From Emydura subglobosa (Eukaryota > Chordata > Testudines > Chelidae), in NCBI GenBank assembly GCA_007922225.1, contig ML679961.1, positions 3,082,319 to 3,146,318 on the forward strand: a stretch of 64,000 nt of DNA, read 5' to 3'. The notes under the pieces are model-generated. The model made no database searches. It worked only from the letters and a program-made list of their open reading frames with translations, and was not told the origin of the DNA. Numbering within the stretch: the stretch's first letter is position 1; each line of letters begins with the position of its first letter. Positions 44,732-53,745 of the stretch are shown here, piece after piece. The translations under genes were made by a program, and so were the position numbers.

Positions 44732-46721
44732 TTAAAAGGAATTCAACATAGCTTGGCTTAACAAAGAAGTCTTTGGAGAACTTAAACACAAAAAAGAAGC
44801 TTACAAGAAGTGGAAGCTTGGTCAGATGACTAGGGAGGATTATAAAAACAGTGCTCGAACGTGCAGGAATGAAATCAGGAAGGCCAAAGCGCAATTGGAA
44901 TTGCAGCTAGCAAGGGACGTGAAGGGGAACAAGAAGGGTTTCTACAGGTATGTTACCAACAAGAGGAAGATTAGGGAAAGTGTGGACCCCTTACAGAATG
45001 GGGGAGGCAACCTAGTGACAGAGGATGTGGAGAAAGCTGAGGTACTCAATGCCTTTTTTGCCTCTGTCTTCACAGACAAGATCAGCTCCCAGACTGCTGC
45101 ACTGGGCAGCACAATATGGGAAGGAGGTGAACATCCCGCAGTGCTGAAGGAACAGGTTCAGGACTATTTAGAAAGATTGGACATACACAAGTCCATGGGG
45201 CCGGATACAATGCACCCGAGGGTGCTGAGGGAGTTGGCTGATGTGATTTCAGAGCCATTGGCTATTATCTTTGAAAGCTCGTGGCAATTGGGGGAGGTCC
45301 CTGAGGACTGGAAAAAAGCAAATATAGTGCCCATCTTCAAGAAAGGGAGGAAAGAGGATCCAGGGAACTACAGACCAGTCAGCCTCACTTCAATCCCTGG
45401 AAAAATCATGGAGCAGGTCCTCAAGGAATCCATTTTAAGGCAGTTGGAAGAGAGGAAGGTGATCAGGAACAGTCAACATGGATTCACCAAGGGAAAGTCA
45501 TGCTTGACCAACCTGATTGCTTTCTATGAAGAGGTGACTGGCTCTGTGGATGTGGGGAAAGCGGTGGATGTGATATATCTTGACTTTAGCAAAGCTTTTG
45601 ATACGGTCTCTCACAGTATTCTTATCAGCAAGTTAAAGAAGTATGGGTTGGATGAATGGACTATAAAATGGATAGAGAACTGGCTAGAGCATAGAGCTCA
45701 ATGAGTAGTGATCAATGGTTCCATGTCTAGCTGGTAGTCGGTCACAAGCAGAGTGCCCCAGGGGTCGGTCCTGGGACCGGTTTTGTTCAACATCTTCATT
45801 AATGATCTGGAAGATGGGGTAGATTGCACCCTCAGCAAGTTTGCAGATGACACTAAGCTGGGGGGAGTGGTAGAAACCCTGGAAGGTAGGGATAGGATAC
45901 AGAGTGACCTAAACAAACTGGAGGATTGGGCCAAAAGAAATCTGATGAGGTTCAACAAAGAAAAGTGCAGCGTCCTCCACTTAGGAAGGAAGAATCCCAT
46001 GCACAGCTACAGACTGGGGACCGACGAGCTAGGCAGCAGTTCTGCAGAAAAGGACCTGGGGGTAACAGTGGATAAGAAGTTGACTGTGAGTCAGCAGTGT
46101 GCCCTGGTTGCCAAGAAGGCTAATAGCATATTGGGCTGCATTAGGAGGGGCATTGCCAGCAGATCGCGGGAAGTGATTATTCCCCTCTATTCGGCATTGG
46201 TGAGGCTGCATTTGGAGCATTGTGTCCAGTTTTGGGCCCCCCACTACAAAAAGGATGTGGACAAGTTGGAGAGAGTCCAGCGGAGGGCAACAAAAATGAT
46301 TAGGGGGCTGGAGCACAAGACGTATGAGGAGAGGCTGAGGGAACTAGGCTTGTTTAGTCTGCAGAAGAGAAGAATGAGGGGGGATTTGATAGCAGCCTTT
46401 AACTACCTGAAAGGGGGTTCCAGGGAGGATGGAGCTAGGCTGTTCTCAGTGGTGGCAGATGACAGAACAAGGAGCAATGGTCTCAAGTTGCAGGGGTGGA
46501 GGTCTTGGTTGGACATTAGGAAAACGTTTTTCACTCGGAGGGTGATGAAACACTGGAATGGGTTACCTAGGGAGGTGGTGGAATCTCCATCTTTAGAGGT
46601 CTTTAAGCTGTGGTTTGACAAAGCCCTGGCTGGGATGATTTAGCTGAGGTTAGTCCTGCTTTGAGCAGGGGGTTGGACTAGATACCTCCTGAGGTCCCTT
46701 CCAACTCTATGATTCTATGAT
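44732..46721 (+). mobile_element. CR1 LINE, 2.0 kb, inserted between LTR and PBS
   Basis: The copy is flanked by AGCAA on both sides (44727-44731 and 46722-46726). It spans ORF2 from before the reverse transcriptase to the 3' tail, which ends TTCTATGATTCTATGAT. It is the longest and best-kept CR1 in the window, with 5' truncation, as is normal for CR1. Its interior reads through one frame with only two stops. The surrounding Gypsy-1 is far more decayed, so this is the younger event. Confidence 0.95.
44736..46643 (+). pseudogene. CR1 ORF2 reverse-transcriptase region, two stops
   Basis: One frame runs from about 44736 to a terminal TAG at 46641-46643. It encodes [21 protein letters not shown], the linker after the missing endonuclease. 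Fingers motif [16 protein letters not shown] is followed by [18 protein letters not shown], then [32 protein letters not shown], and the FADD catalytic box ([10 protein letters not shown]). The C-terminal part has [17 protein letters not shown] and [20 protein letters not shown]. Two in-frame stops lie at 45702-45704 (TGA) and 45735-45737 (TAG), in the variable loop just before VPQGSVLG. Both are consistent with single C-to-T changes. About 635 codons remain. With the endonuclease and ORF1 missing it cannot retrotranspose by itself. Confidence 0.92.
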
Positions 46722-46729
46722 AGCAAAAG

Positions 46730-46748
46730 TGGCGACAGAGGCTGGGAT
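46730..46748 (+). other. Primer-binding site, tRNA-Ser(GCU)-type
   Basis: TGGCGACAGAGGCTGGGAT compares with TGGCGACGAGGATGGGAT, the complement of the tRNA-Ser(GCU) 3' end. They differ by one inserted A and one substitution. It starts 4 bases after the CR1 target duplication. The LTR end and PBS are therefore adjacent once the CR1 is removed. Confidence 0.7.
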
Positions 46749-46967
46749 GGGCCTGTGCTGCACCAGAAAAAAGGGCTGTTTACACTGACGGTTCAAACCG
46801 AAACTAAAACAGGCTCTGCCATGTTCTGACCGAAGTGAAGCAGGACAGAAACAAAGCAGTTCTAGTGAATGGAAATCACCAACAACTGTGTGTGAACGAC
46901 CCCAATGCACATGAATAAAAGACACTAAAAGACAAGAGAAAGAAAGGGGGGGGCAAGAGAAGCAGCA

Positions 46968-47733
46968 ATGGCTAAACTTACGGGGACCCTGGGACCTTTT
47001 GATGTGACTCTAAAGAACTGGAACTCCTATACTGAGCGTTTTCAGCTTTTTGTTATTGCGAAGGAAATCACAGATGCAAAGAAGGTGCCCATTTTAAGTG
47101 TTGCAGGAGCTAAAACCTGTACTTTATTGCACAGTTTAGCGCACCCTGATAATCCAGAGACAAAATCTTACAGTGACACAGTGAAAATCCTGGAGGCACA
47201 TTTTTCTCCAAAACTGCTGGTAATTGCAGAGAGATTTAGGTTCCACAGAAAGAATCAAGAAGGTGAAACAGTTCTGCAGTTTGTAACAGCTCTGAAGAAG
47301 CTTGCTGAGCACTGTGAATTTGTTAAATGACACCTTATATGATAGGTCAGTGTGTGGTCGGCACAATGAAGCAATACAGAAGCGCCTATTGACAGAGGCC
47401 CAGCTCACCTGGCAGAAGGCCACTGAAATTGCAATCTCTATGCAGCTGGCCGCAAAAGAAGCCCCACAGCTCAGTGCATTGACCAGAGTGCACAAGGTGT
47501 CACAAGAACCTACCCACAAGACAGTGGGGCGCCAGGAATGTTACTGCTGTGGAAAGCCGGGTCACCATGCATCGGAATGCTGGTGTAACGACCTGGTGTG
47601 TCGACAGTGTGACAAAACGGGACACACTGAGCGTGCCTGCAAACAAAAGAAAGACCAGTCAAACAGAACAGGCAAACCAGAGAAAAAGAAGCCTGCTGTC
47701 TGGAGATCAAAAAGGAAAATCTGCACGTGGTAG
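46968..47733 (+). pseudogene. Gypsy-1 gag
   Basis: ATG at 46968 opens a capsid-like frame (MAKLTGTLGPFDVTLKNWNS, then VPILSVAGAKTCTLLHSLAH, then ILEAHFSPKLLVIAERFRFH) that stops at 47328-47330. The reading continues in the next frame from about 47302: LLNDTLYDRSVCGRHNEAIQ and LLTEAQLTWQKATEIAISMQ, so a frameshift lies near 47310-47330. Two intact CCHC knuckles follow: CYCCGKPGHHASEC (47539-47580) and CRQCDKTGHTERAC (47599-47640), both C-x2-C-x4-H-x4-C. The frame ends at 47731-47733. The 237-residue leader region upstream is non-coding. Motifs fit Mag-type gag. Two zinc knuckles in tandem are typical of that clade. Confidence 0.85.
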
Positions 47734-48074
47734 AGCAGACTCAGGATGATCAAAGTGACACCCAGTCAGAAGAAGAAGTGACACTCCATGTCTTCTCCAT
47801 GGCAGTTGGCTCACATGAATACTGGGTAACCCCACTACTGGAAGGTAAACCTGTACGCATGGAACTGGATACCGGCACGGCAGTTTCGCTGGTCTCAGAC
47901 ACTGTGTATAAGGAGAAGCTAAAGCATCTCCCGCTTAAGCTGACAAAAACTGTTCTGAAGACGTACACTGGGGAAGCTGTACCCATGTTGGGCACTACTG
48001 ATGTTAAGATGGAGTTCAATGGACAGACTGCTACATTGCCACTGTTTGTGGTGGAAGGCAATTACCAGCCTTAA
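47727..48074 (+). pseudogene. Gypsy-1 protease
   Basis: The frame begins just before the gag stop, in a different frame, as for a gag-pol junction. It contains GKPVRMELDTGTAVSLVSDT with the catalytic DTG at 47868-47876, then LKHLPLKLTKTVLKTYTGEA and a PLFVVEGNYQP end before TAA at 48072-48074. The active-site triad is intact. The frame changes again immediately after, into the reverse-transcriptase region. Confidence 0.87.
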
Positions 48075-48950
48075 TGGGAAGGTCGTGGCTTAGGAAGATC
48101 CAGCTGCACTGGGCAGAAGTGCACAGGATGGCTAAAGAAAAAACAGGTCTGACAGCTGTATTAAAGAAACATGCTGCTGTTTTTGGAGAGGACCTGGGAG
48201 TCAAGGGAATCACTGTGAAATTGAACATTGAGCCTGACAGCCAACCAAAATGTCTGAAAGCCAGAACTGTGCCATCTGCCATCAGGCCAAAAGCTGAAGT
48301 GGACCTGGAGCGCTTGGTCAAAACTGGAGTCCTAGCACCAGTTACCCACAGCCAATGGGCAACCCCAATTGTCCCAGTGTTGAAGAAAGATGGCTCCATT
48401 CGGATTTGTGGGGATTTTAAGGTCACAGTTAACCCGGTGTTGTGTGCAGAGCAATAACCTATCTTCCCACATCGATGACCTCTTCGCTGACTTGGCTGGT
48501 GGCCAGAAGTTCAGCAAGATTGATCTGAGTCAGGCGTGTTTACAAATGCACATCGATGAGAAGTCCCAAAAGCCATAAACTATCGTGATACATAAAAGTT
48601 AGTACCAATACTGTTGCTTGCCCTTCAGAATTACATCTGCTCCAGCTTTTTTCCAGAGGCCTATGGACCAGATCTTGAGTGGCTTGCCAGGAGTTCAATG
48701 CTATCTTGATGACATCCTGGTCACCGGCAAGAATGAAGAGGATCACCTTAAGAACTTGGAGGCTGCCCTACAAAGACTGGAAGAGTATGGCCTATGAGTC
48801 CACAAAGACAAATGTGAATTCTTCCAGCCCTCTGTTGAAAATCTGGGACGTATCATAGATGCTACTGGCCTTTGTAAGGCTCCTGCAAAAGTCAAGGCTA
48901 TTGCAGAAGCTCCACCTCCTCGAAACATGAGCCAACTTCATTTATTTTTT
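48074..48950 (+). pseudogene. Gypsy-1 reverse transcriptase
   Basis: The first part (to 48457) carries LGVKGITVKLNIEPDSQPKC, then LVKTGVLAPVTHSQWATPIV and KKDGSIRICGDFKVTVNPVL. The reading shifts frame near 48440 to LSSHIDDLFADLAGGQKFSK and IDLSQACLQMHIDEKSQKP, with a stop at 48576-48578. Beyond this come APAFFQRPMDQILSGLPGVQ, the catalytic box YLDDILVTG (YLDD at 48702-48713) and HLKNLEAALQRLEEYGL, another stop near 48796-48798, then KDKCEFFQPSVENLGRIIDA. A further frame change lies near 48930-48950. The palm and thumb motifs identify a Ty3/gypsy RT. Confidence 0.9.
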
Positions 48951-48957
48951 AGGCCTA

Positions 48958-49359
48958 TTGAACTATTATGGAAAGTTTATTCCACAGTTAGCAACACTAC
49001 TAAAACCACTACATGAACCCCTTGGCCAGAACAAGGTCTGGATGTGGACTGAAGCCTGTGATGTTGCATTTAACAAGGCTAAACACTCATTGCTAAATTC
49101 AGAGGTTCTGACACATTTTGATCCGTCCTTACCTCTATAGTTGGCCTGCAATGCCTCCACTTATGGCGTGGGAGCGGTCGTGTCACACCTTATGCCTTCA
49201 GGAGAGGAGAGACCCATTACTTTTGCCTCACACACCTTAAGCGAAGCAGAAACTAACTATGCCCAAATCGAACAAGAAGCACTGGGAAACATTTTCGGAA
49301 TTGGGAAATTTCACCAGTACCTGTTTGGACAGAAGATCACATTTCTCATCAACCAATGA
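48958..49359 (+). pseudogene. Gypsy-1 RT connection and RNase H
   Basis: LNYYGKFIPQLATLLKPLHE opens the segment (PLLxPLxx connection). NKVWMWTEACDVAFNKAKHS and LLNSEVLTHFDPSLPL follow, with a stop at 49138-49140. RNase H then reads LACNASTYGVGAVVSHLMPS, where the expected catalytic Asp before AS is Asn (CNAS). It continues with ERPITFASHTLSEAETNYAQ, IEQEALGNIFGIGKFHQYLF and a stop at 49357-49359 after FLINQ. The D-to-N change suggests RNase H was dead before or in addition to the stops. Confidence 0.85.
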
Positions 49360-49401
49360 TCTCTAACATCAATTTCTGGACCACACACAGGCATTCCACC
49401 A

Positions 49402-50525
49402 TTGGCTCCTAGTTGTATGCAACGATATATGTGTGAGTGGAAAGCAACAATGCCTGAGATCAAATATCAGAAATCCACTCTGCACTGCAGTGCAGATGGT
49501 CTCTCAAGACTTCCTTTACCAGTTAAACATCCAGATATTGGCCAGAAAGGAATCTTCTACTTTGAGCAGGTAGAGAACACACCCATCACTGCTACTCAAG
49601 TAAAGAAGTCAACTCGCGTTGACCCAGTACTGCCCCAAGTTATGGACCTACTGATGCATGGAACATCTCTATGGGACTCTCAGGTCTCACCTGACCTTCA
49701 TCCCTACATGTCCAGTAGGATGGAGTTATCAATACATTCTGGTTGCTTGTTGTGTGGGAAGCGTATCTTTATTCCACCACTACTGAGATCGCAGATGTTA
49801 GAACAGCTACATTCAGGTCGCTGTGGAATAGTGCACATGAAAGAAATTGCACAAAGCTACTTTTGGTGGCCTGGCCTGGACAGTGACATTGAAGAGAAGG
49901 CAAGAGCTTGTACTTCATGTCAGAGTGTGAGGGAACACACCTCAGCTGGCGCCTCTATACCCATGGGACTGGCCTGAAAACCCCTGTCAGTGTATCCACG
50001 TTGATTTTGCTGGCCCATTTGAAGGAAGCGTGTTCCTGGTTGTTGTAGATGCCCACTGTAAATGGCCAGATATCTCTGTAATGCCATCCACTACTGCTGA
50101 AAGTATTATCCGGAAACTGCGTGAAATCTTTAGTCGTTTCTGTCTGCCAGAACAACTTGTGAGCGACAACGGACCACAGTTCCTCTCTCAAGAGTTTGAA
50201 AATGTTATGAAAGCAAAGGGGATACATCACATCACTTCAGCACCGTAGCATCCATCCACCAATGGATTAGCTGAAAGGTTTGTGCAGACAATGGAACAAG
50301 CTTTAAAATCTTCAAGGGGACATTCATCCATTCAGAAGCTTCTGGACACCTTTTTACTATCCTACAGAAACACATCTCATGCTACAACCAAAGTGTCTCC
50401 AGCCTTTCTAATGATGGGACGACAGCCGCGCACTTGCTTTGATCTTCTGAAACCTGCCAAAGCACGACAAGTTGTGCAACGTCAACAGCACAACCAAGTC
50501 ATCAGAGGTGCACACGGAGCATTTG
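49402..50525 (+). pseudogene. Gypsy-1 integrase
   Basis: The first frame reads SADGLSRLPLP (end of RNase H/linker), then the zinc-binding domain EQLHSGRCGIVHMKEIAQSY ... RACTSCQSV. In the HHCC set the second His is Arg (HSGR), and the Cys pair is kept. A frame change follows near 49975. The core reads HVDFAGPF (Asp at 50003-50005), then SDNGPQFLSQEF (Asp at 50165-50167) and LAERFVQ (Glu at 50273-50275). The second Asp and the Glu are 35 residues apart, the D,D35E spacing. A stop sits between them at 50246-50248. The reading continues with LLSYRNTSHATTKVSPAFLM and GRQPRTCFDLLKP and fades after HNQVIRGAHGAF (about 50525). The C-terminal domain is absent. Confidence 0.9.
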
Positions 50526-50954
50526 TCCAGAAGAGAGGGCCGCCCTTCTGCAGGCAGGGCGGTGCGGTCATTCGACTGTCAGGTGTGATGGGAGCTGAGG
50601 AATGACCAGGCAAGCAGCTCTAGCGGCGTCTCTCACTTTCACGAGCACTGCCAATCACTGTCCCTCACCCCAAACAATACCATTACAAAGAAGAGACTTG
50701 GAGGCAGATCCCCCAACAGACCGGGCTGACAAGATCCAAATGAAGCCAAGAGCTCTCCGTCACAGAGATGCATTTATAACACACCCCTGCACACGGGACC
50801 CCGGTGAGAATGCTCGAAGTAAGTGAACGCTCCTATTCACCTCACTTGGACACGTAGTCCTGTGGGTGTCAGCAACCAATCAACAGCCACGGGGCAGAGG
50901 AGGGGGATTTGACTCCACCCTTGAACAGCTAGCAATGATTGGGGCTCCAGAAGA
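50526..50954. other. No gene recognised
   Basis: After the integrase ends I see no LTR and no repeat. A 74-codon frame at 50602-50826 shows no motif. Confidence 0.4.
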
Positions 50955-51170
50955 GAGAGAGAAAGGCTGGAGAAGGCTATGGTTCAATTCCCTACTCTGC
51001 TATCAACTGTCTATGTGGTCTTGGTCAAGTCCCTTAGTCCCCCTGTAGCTCAGCTCCCCATCTGCCCAAGGGGGATAATAGCGCCATTCTGCTCACCAGG
51101 ACATCGGAAGGACAATTACATTCAATAGCGTGAGATGCTATACAGTGCTATACATAATGACCACGGATAC
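50955..51170 (+). repeat. MIR/CORE-SINE-like element
   Basis: GGTTCAATTCCCTACTCTGC is a B-box region, followed by TGTGGTCTTGGTCAAGTCCC, TTAGTCCCCCTGTAGCTCAG and GGGGGATAATAGCGCCATTC. The order follows the conserved MIR consensus. The end near 51140 merges with unrelated sequence. Confidence 0.7.
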
Positions 51171-51678
51171 ATTTAATGTTCCCAGCAAGATATGCATTTT
51201 TAGTGTGTTTACATGCAGGTCCTGCTGTGCCATATTGAAAGATTGCAAGTCAGAATCCATGAGAGAGCCTGGCTTTCGACTGTGTGACTTGATTCGGTGT
51301 TCAGGTCGCCAAAGCTACGACCGTCCTACAGGCTGCGACGCCCCACTCCTAAAGCGAAGTCAATTGTGATTTTTGCAAAGAACAACTGGGTCATGGTTGC
51401 CAGTGCTACATGAAAGGATGGCGCTAGGCAGCCCAATGAACCTCTCGGCATTTTGACTCCTTTTATCCCGGGCCACCACCTCAGTCTGGGTACAGACAGC
51501 TACAAAGAGAATTAAACAGCAAAGGAATAGATTAAACTACTGAACCGTTCTCCAGCTTGAAAAGCAGCTTTGCAATTCCTAAGGAGCCTTTGATGAGGGT
51601 ATCCATAGCCAACTAACAATGTGTTAGTGCTGGGGGCATTCCCAGGAGGTAGGGGAGAGCTCTTATCTTCCTGGGATT
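51171..51678. other. No gene recognised
   Basis: Nothing is assignable, apart from short inverted AAGAGCT motifs around the microsatellite that follows. Confidence 0.4.
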
Positions 51679-51704
51679 TTTTATTATTATTATTATTATT
51701 ATTA
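51679..51704. repeat. (TTA)n microsatellite
   Basis: About 8-9 TTA units. Confidence 0.95.
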
Positions 51705-52240
51705 GCTCTTCTCTGTGAAGAGCTCTTTTTATTTTTAGTATTGCCTTGATTAAATTCACTTTGATGTATATTGCAAGCTTCCCTCCTGATCACTTCATCA
51801 TTACAGAGGTAGCTGGATTCCTGTTCAAATGGGAAAGTGCAACCCTTCCCCATCGCTGGAATCACTGCACAGGCGTAACAAAGTTATCCGGCAACATTTC
51901 CTGTTTCACAACGGTGGAGAATCGCTATTTTTGTTTGTCCGGTTTGTGTAAAAATACATCGCAAGAAGAGTTTCTCCTCAAATCATCTTGACTAATCATT
52001 AGACAATGGTCTGTATCTACGCAATACACCAGGAACTAACTAAAGTGAAGTACGATGCTTTGTAGCCCTATAGTGAGAGGATACAGAGTCTGAGAGACAC
52101 TCTGTGTGAATGAAGGAAAGAGACGTTCAAATGAAAGAGACGTTTCTGAGACAGCAAACAGCTAGGAGGGGAAAAGACTAGAAAGAATAAAAATAACCAG
52201 ATCTTACAAATCAAACATTAGGCCTCTTGTGTTCAGTGTT
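51705..52240. other. No gene recognised
   Basis: No repeat or domain is recognised. The frame 51746-51991 has no motif. Confidence 0.4.
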
Positions 52241-52244
52241 ATAA

Positions 52245-52440
52245 CATGTCACTGCTCTGTGCCTCAGTTTCCCCATTCCCCAACCTTTGTCTGTTTGGCC
52301 TATTCTCACTGTCAGCTCTTCATGGCTGGAACTGCCTCTCCCAAGACTGTCTCTCCCGCTGTTTCTGGACAGCACGTAGCACCAGGGGGCCCTGGTCTCA
52401 GTTAGGGCTTTTAAACACTGCTGTAACACACACACCAAAT
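52245..52440 (+). repeat. SINE fragment (CTCAGTTTCCCC core plus CTGTCTCTC 3' unit)
   Basis: CTGTGCCTCAGTTTCCCCAT, GACTGTCTCTCCCGCTGTTTC and AGCACCAGGGGGCCCTGGTC, ending with GGTCTCAGTTAGGGCTTTTA. This joins the MIR-like core to the 3' unit also seen at 42715-42875. Confidence 0.6.
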
Positions 52441-52764
52441 CTAACCCTTCAGTAGCTGCTTTCTTTCCCCTCCATCTCCCTGGCGAATGTGCGCTTGGGG
52501 CTGATGGTTGCTGCTAGAAAATTTAGTAAGCGGGCAAGTAAACCCAGACATTTAAAGACTTGCAGGGAACACACTGCAAGAATAACCAGCACAACCAGAG
52601 AGCAGGTATTCAGGCAGCCCGTGTGTTAAGAATCACGGCATTCGCGGAGCAGAGTCTCACATCAAACCAACCAGCTACTAGAGACTTGTACGCTGCGAGA
52701 GTGAAATAGCATCTGGGGAAAGTGTGACACATTGCACGGAAGAAAAACACAAAAAAGAAGGCTG
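52441..52764. other. No gene recognised
   Basis: Nothing assignable is seen before the minisatellite. Confidence 0.4.
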
Positions 52765-53130
52765 TGCACCCCTGCCTCACACGCCCCACCCCCGCCTCAC
52801 ACCTCCGACTCACACACCATCCCCCGCCTCACACGCCCCACCCCCTCCTCACACCTCCGCCTCACAAACCCCACCCCCGCCTCACACACCACTGCCTCAC
52901 CTCACAAACCCCACCCCCGCCTCACACGCCCCACCCCCGCTGCACACACCTCGCACCCCACTACACGCCTCTGCCTCACCTCACACACCCCACCCCCGCT
53001 TCACACGCCTCGCACTCTCCTCCCCATCTCAGTACCACACACCCCCCTTCACCCTGCCATGCTCACACCCCCAGCTCACCATCACACACCTCACCCCGAG
53101 CTTTGCCTGCCACCCCCGCTTTGCAGCGTA
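52765..53130. repeat. C-rich minisatellite (CCCCGCCTCACACGCCCCAC type)
   Basis: A variable tandem array of CCCCGCCTCACACGCCCCAC-like units, alternating CCTCACACxCC and CCCCACCCCCGC. Unit lengths vary around 18-20 bp and higher-order periods are visible. It lacks stops on the plus strand, so three plus frames stay open. Confidence 0.92.
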
Positions 53131-53560
53131 GATTTCGCGGGGCGCTGGACCTGCCCCGTACGCCCACCTCGCCCAGCACCCCCCCGGCTCACCCCTCCCG
53201 CACCCCTCACAGTCCACTCGCACGCCTGCCCCCGTTCACACCCCTGCACCTCCATTTTCCATGCCACGCATCCCAAAAGCGAATGGCGGCTGCTCCGTCT
53301 CAGCCAGGTGATTTTCGCTCCCTACCTTCCAGCCAGGAGCACTTCCCAGACCAACGCTCTTGTGCGTCGGTCCATGCGGGGCACGGCCCGCCCCGCCCCC
53401 ATGCCACCGACAGTCAGGGCATCCAGGGCCGGGGAGAGACCTGCCCGGTCCTATCCGCTGGGCAGGGCAGTGATCCTGAGTGAGGCCTGTATTCCGCTCC
53501 CTCACCTGCCCCGCCGCCCCTTGCCTCCCAGCTGTGTCTCTACCATTTCACCACAAGTGG
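53131..53560. other. CpG-rich block beside the minisatellite
   Basis: The block is rich in CpG (TCGCGGGGCGCTGGACC, GCGGGGCACGGCCCGCC, CATGCCACCGACAG) compared with most of the window. It could be an island or promoter. No TATA box, exon or recognisable protein supports a gene. Confidence 0.35.
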
Positions 53561-53628
53561 CTGCAGCGCCTCCCAAGCCATCCCACCCCGTGGAGAGCAG
53601 CTTGCTGTCACTCCACATTTACACAGGG

Positions 53629-53728
53629 CGTGTCTGCACTGCGGTGAAACACCTGCGCTGACCTGTGCCAGCTGCCACCAGCTCGCGGGGCGCAGCCCGA
53701 CGGGTGGTTTGGCTGCGGTGTGGACGTC
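53629..53728. repeat. hAT-like MITE with degenerate terminal inverted repeats
   Basis: GTCTGCACTGC (53632-53642) and GCGGTGTGGAC (53715-53725) are inverted relative to each other at 8 of 11 positions, differing by transitions. The interior reads CACCTGCGCTGACCTGTGCC, AGCTGCCACCAGCTCGCGGG and CGGGTGGTTTGGCTGC. The shape fits a short non-autonomous DNA transposon. Confidence 0.6.
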
Positions 53729-53745
53729 GGAGCTCAGGCTGGAGG

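Larger units (their letters stand above)
44540..50525 (+). mobile_element. Decayed Ty3/gypsy element, Mag-like ('Gypsy-1'), interrupted by CR1
   Basis: Layout on the plus strand: the end of the 5' LTR (to about 44726), a CR1 insertion (44732-46721), a primer-binding site (46730-46748), gag with two CCHC knuckles, protease (DTG), reverse transcriptase (YLDD), RNase H and integrase (D,D35E). Integrase stops being recognisable at about 50525. No 3' LTR is found in the following kilobases, so the 3' end is deleted. The coding part moves through five frame changes and holds at least five internal stops, so it is inactive. Gag and pol motifs and the tRNA-Ser-type primer site point to the Mag clade. 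This clade call is my inference. The 5' limit of the LTR was not located. Confidence 0.88.

Noticed and set aside
44540..50525. Intact retrovirus (provirus) with env
   Set aside because: The order gag-pro-RT-RNase H-integrase with no env and no 3' LTR, plus many stops and frame changes, fits a decayed Ty3/gypsy element.
52732..53661. Open frames of 309, 239 and 135 codons across 52724-53661
   Set aside because: All three plus-strand frames are open over a C-rich tandem array. The translated proteins are Pro/His/Ser/Thr-rich and change with every unit. This is what a stop-poor repeat gives, and no domain is present.
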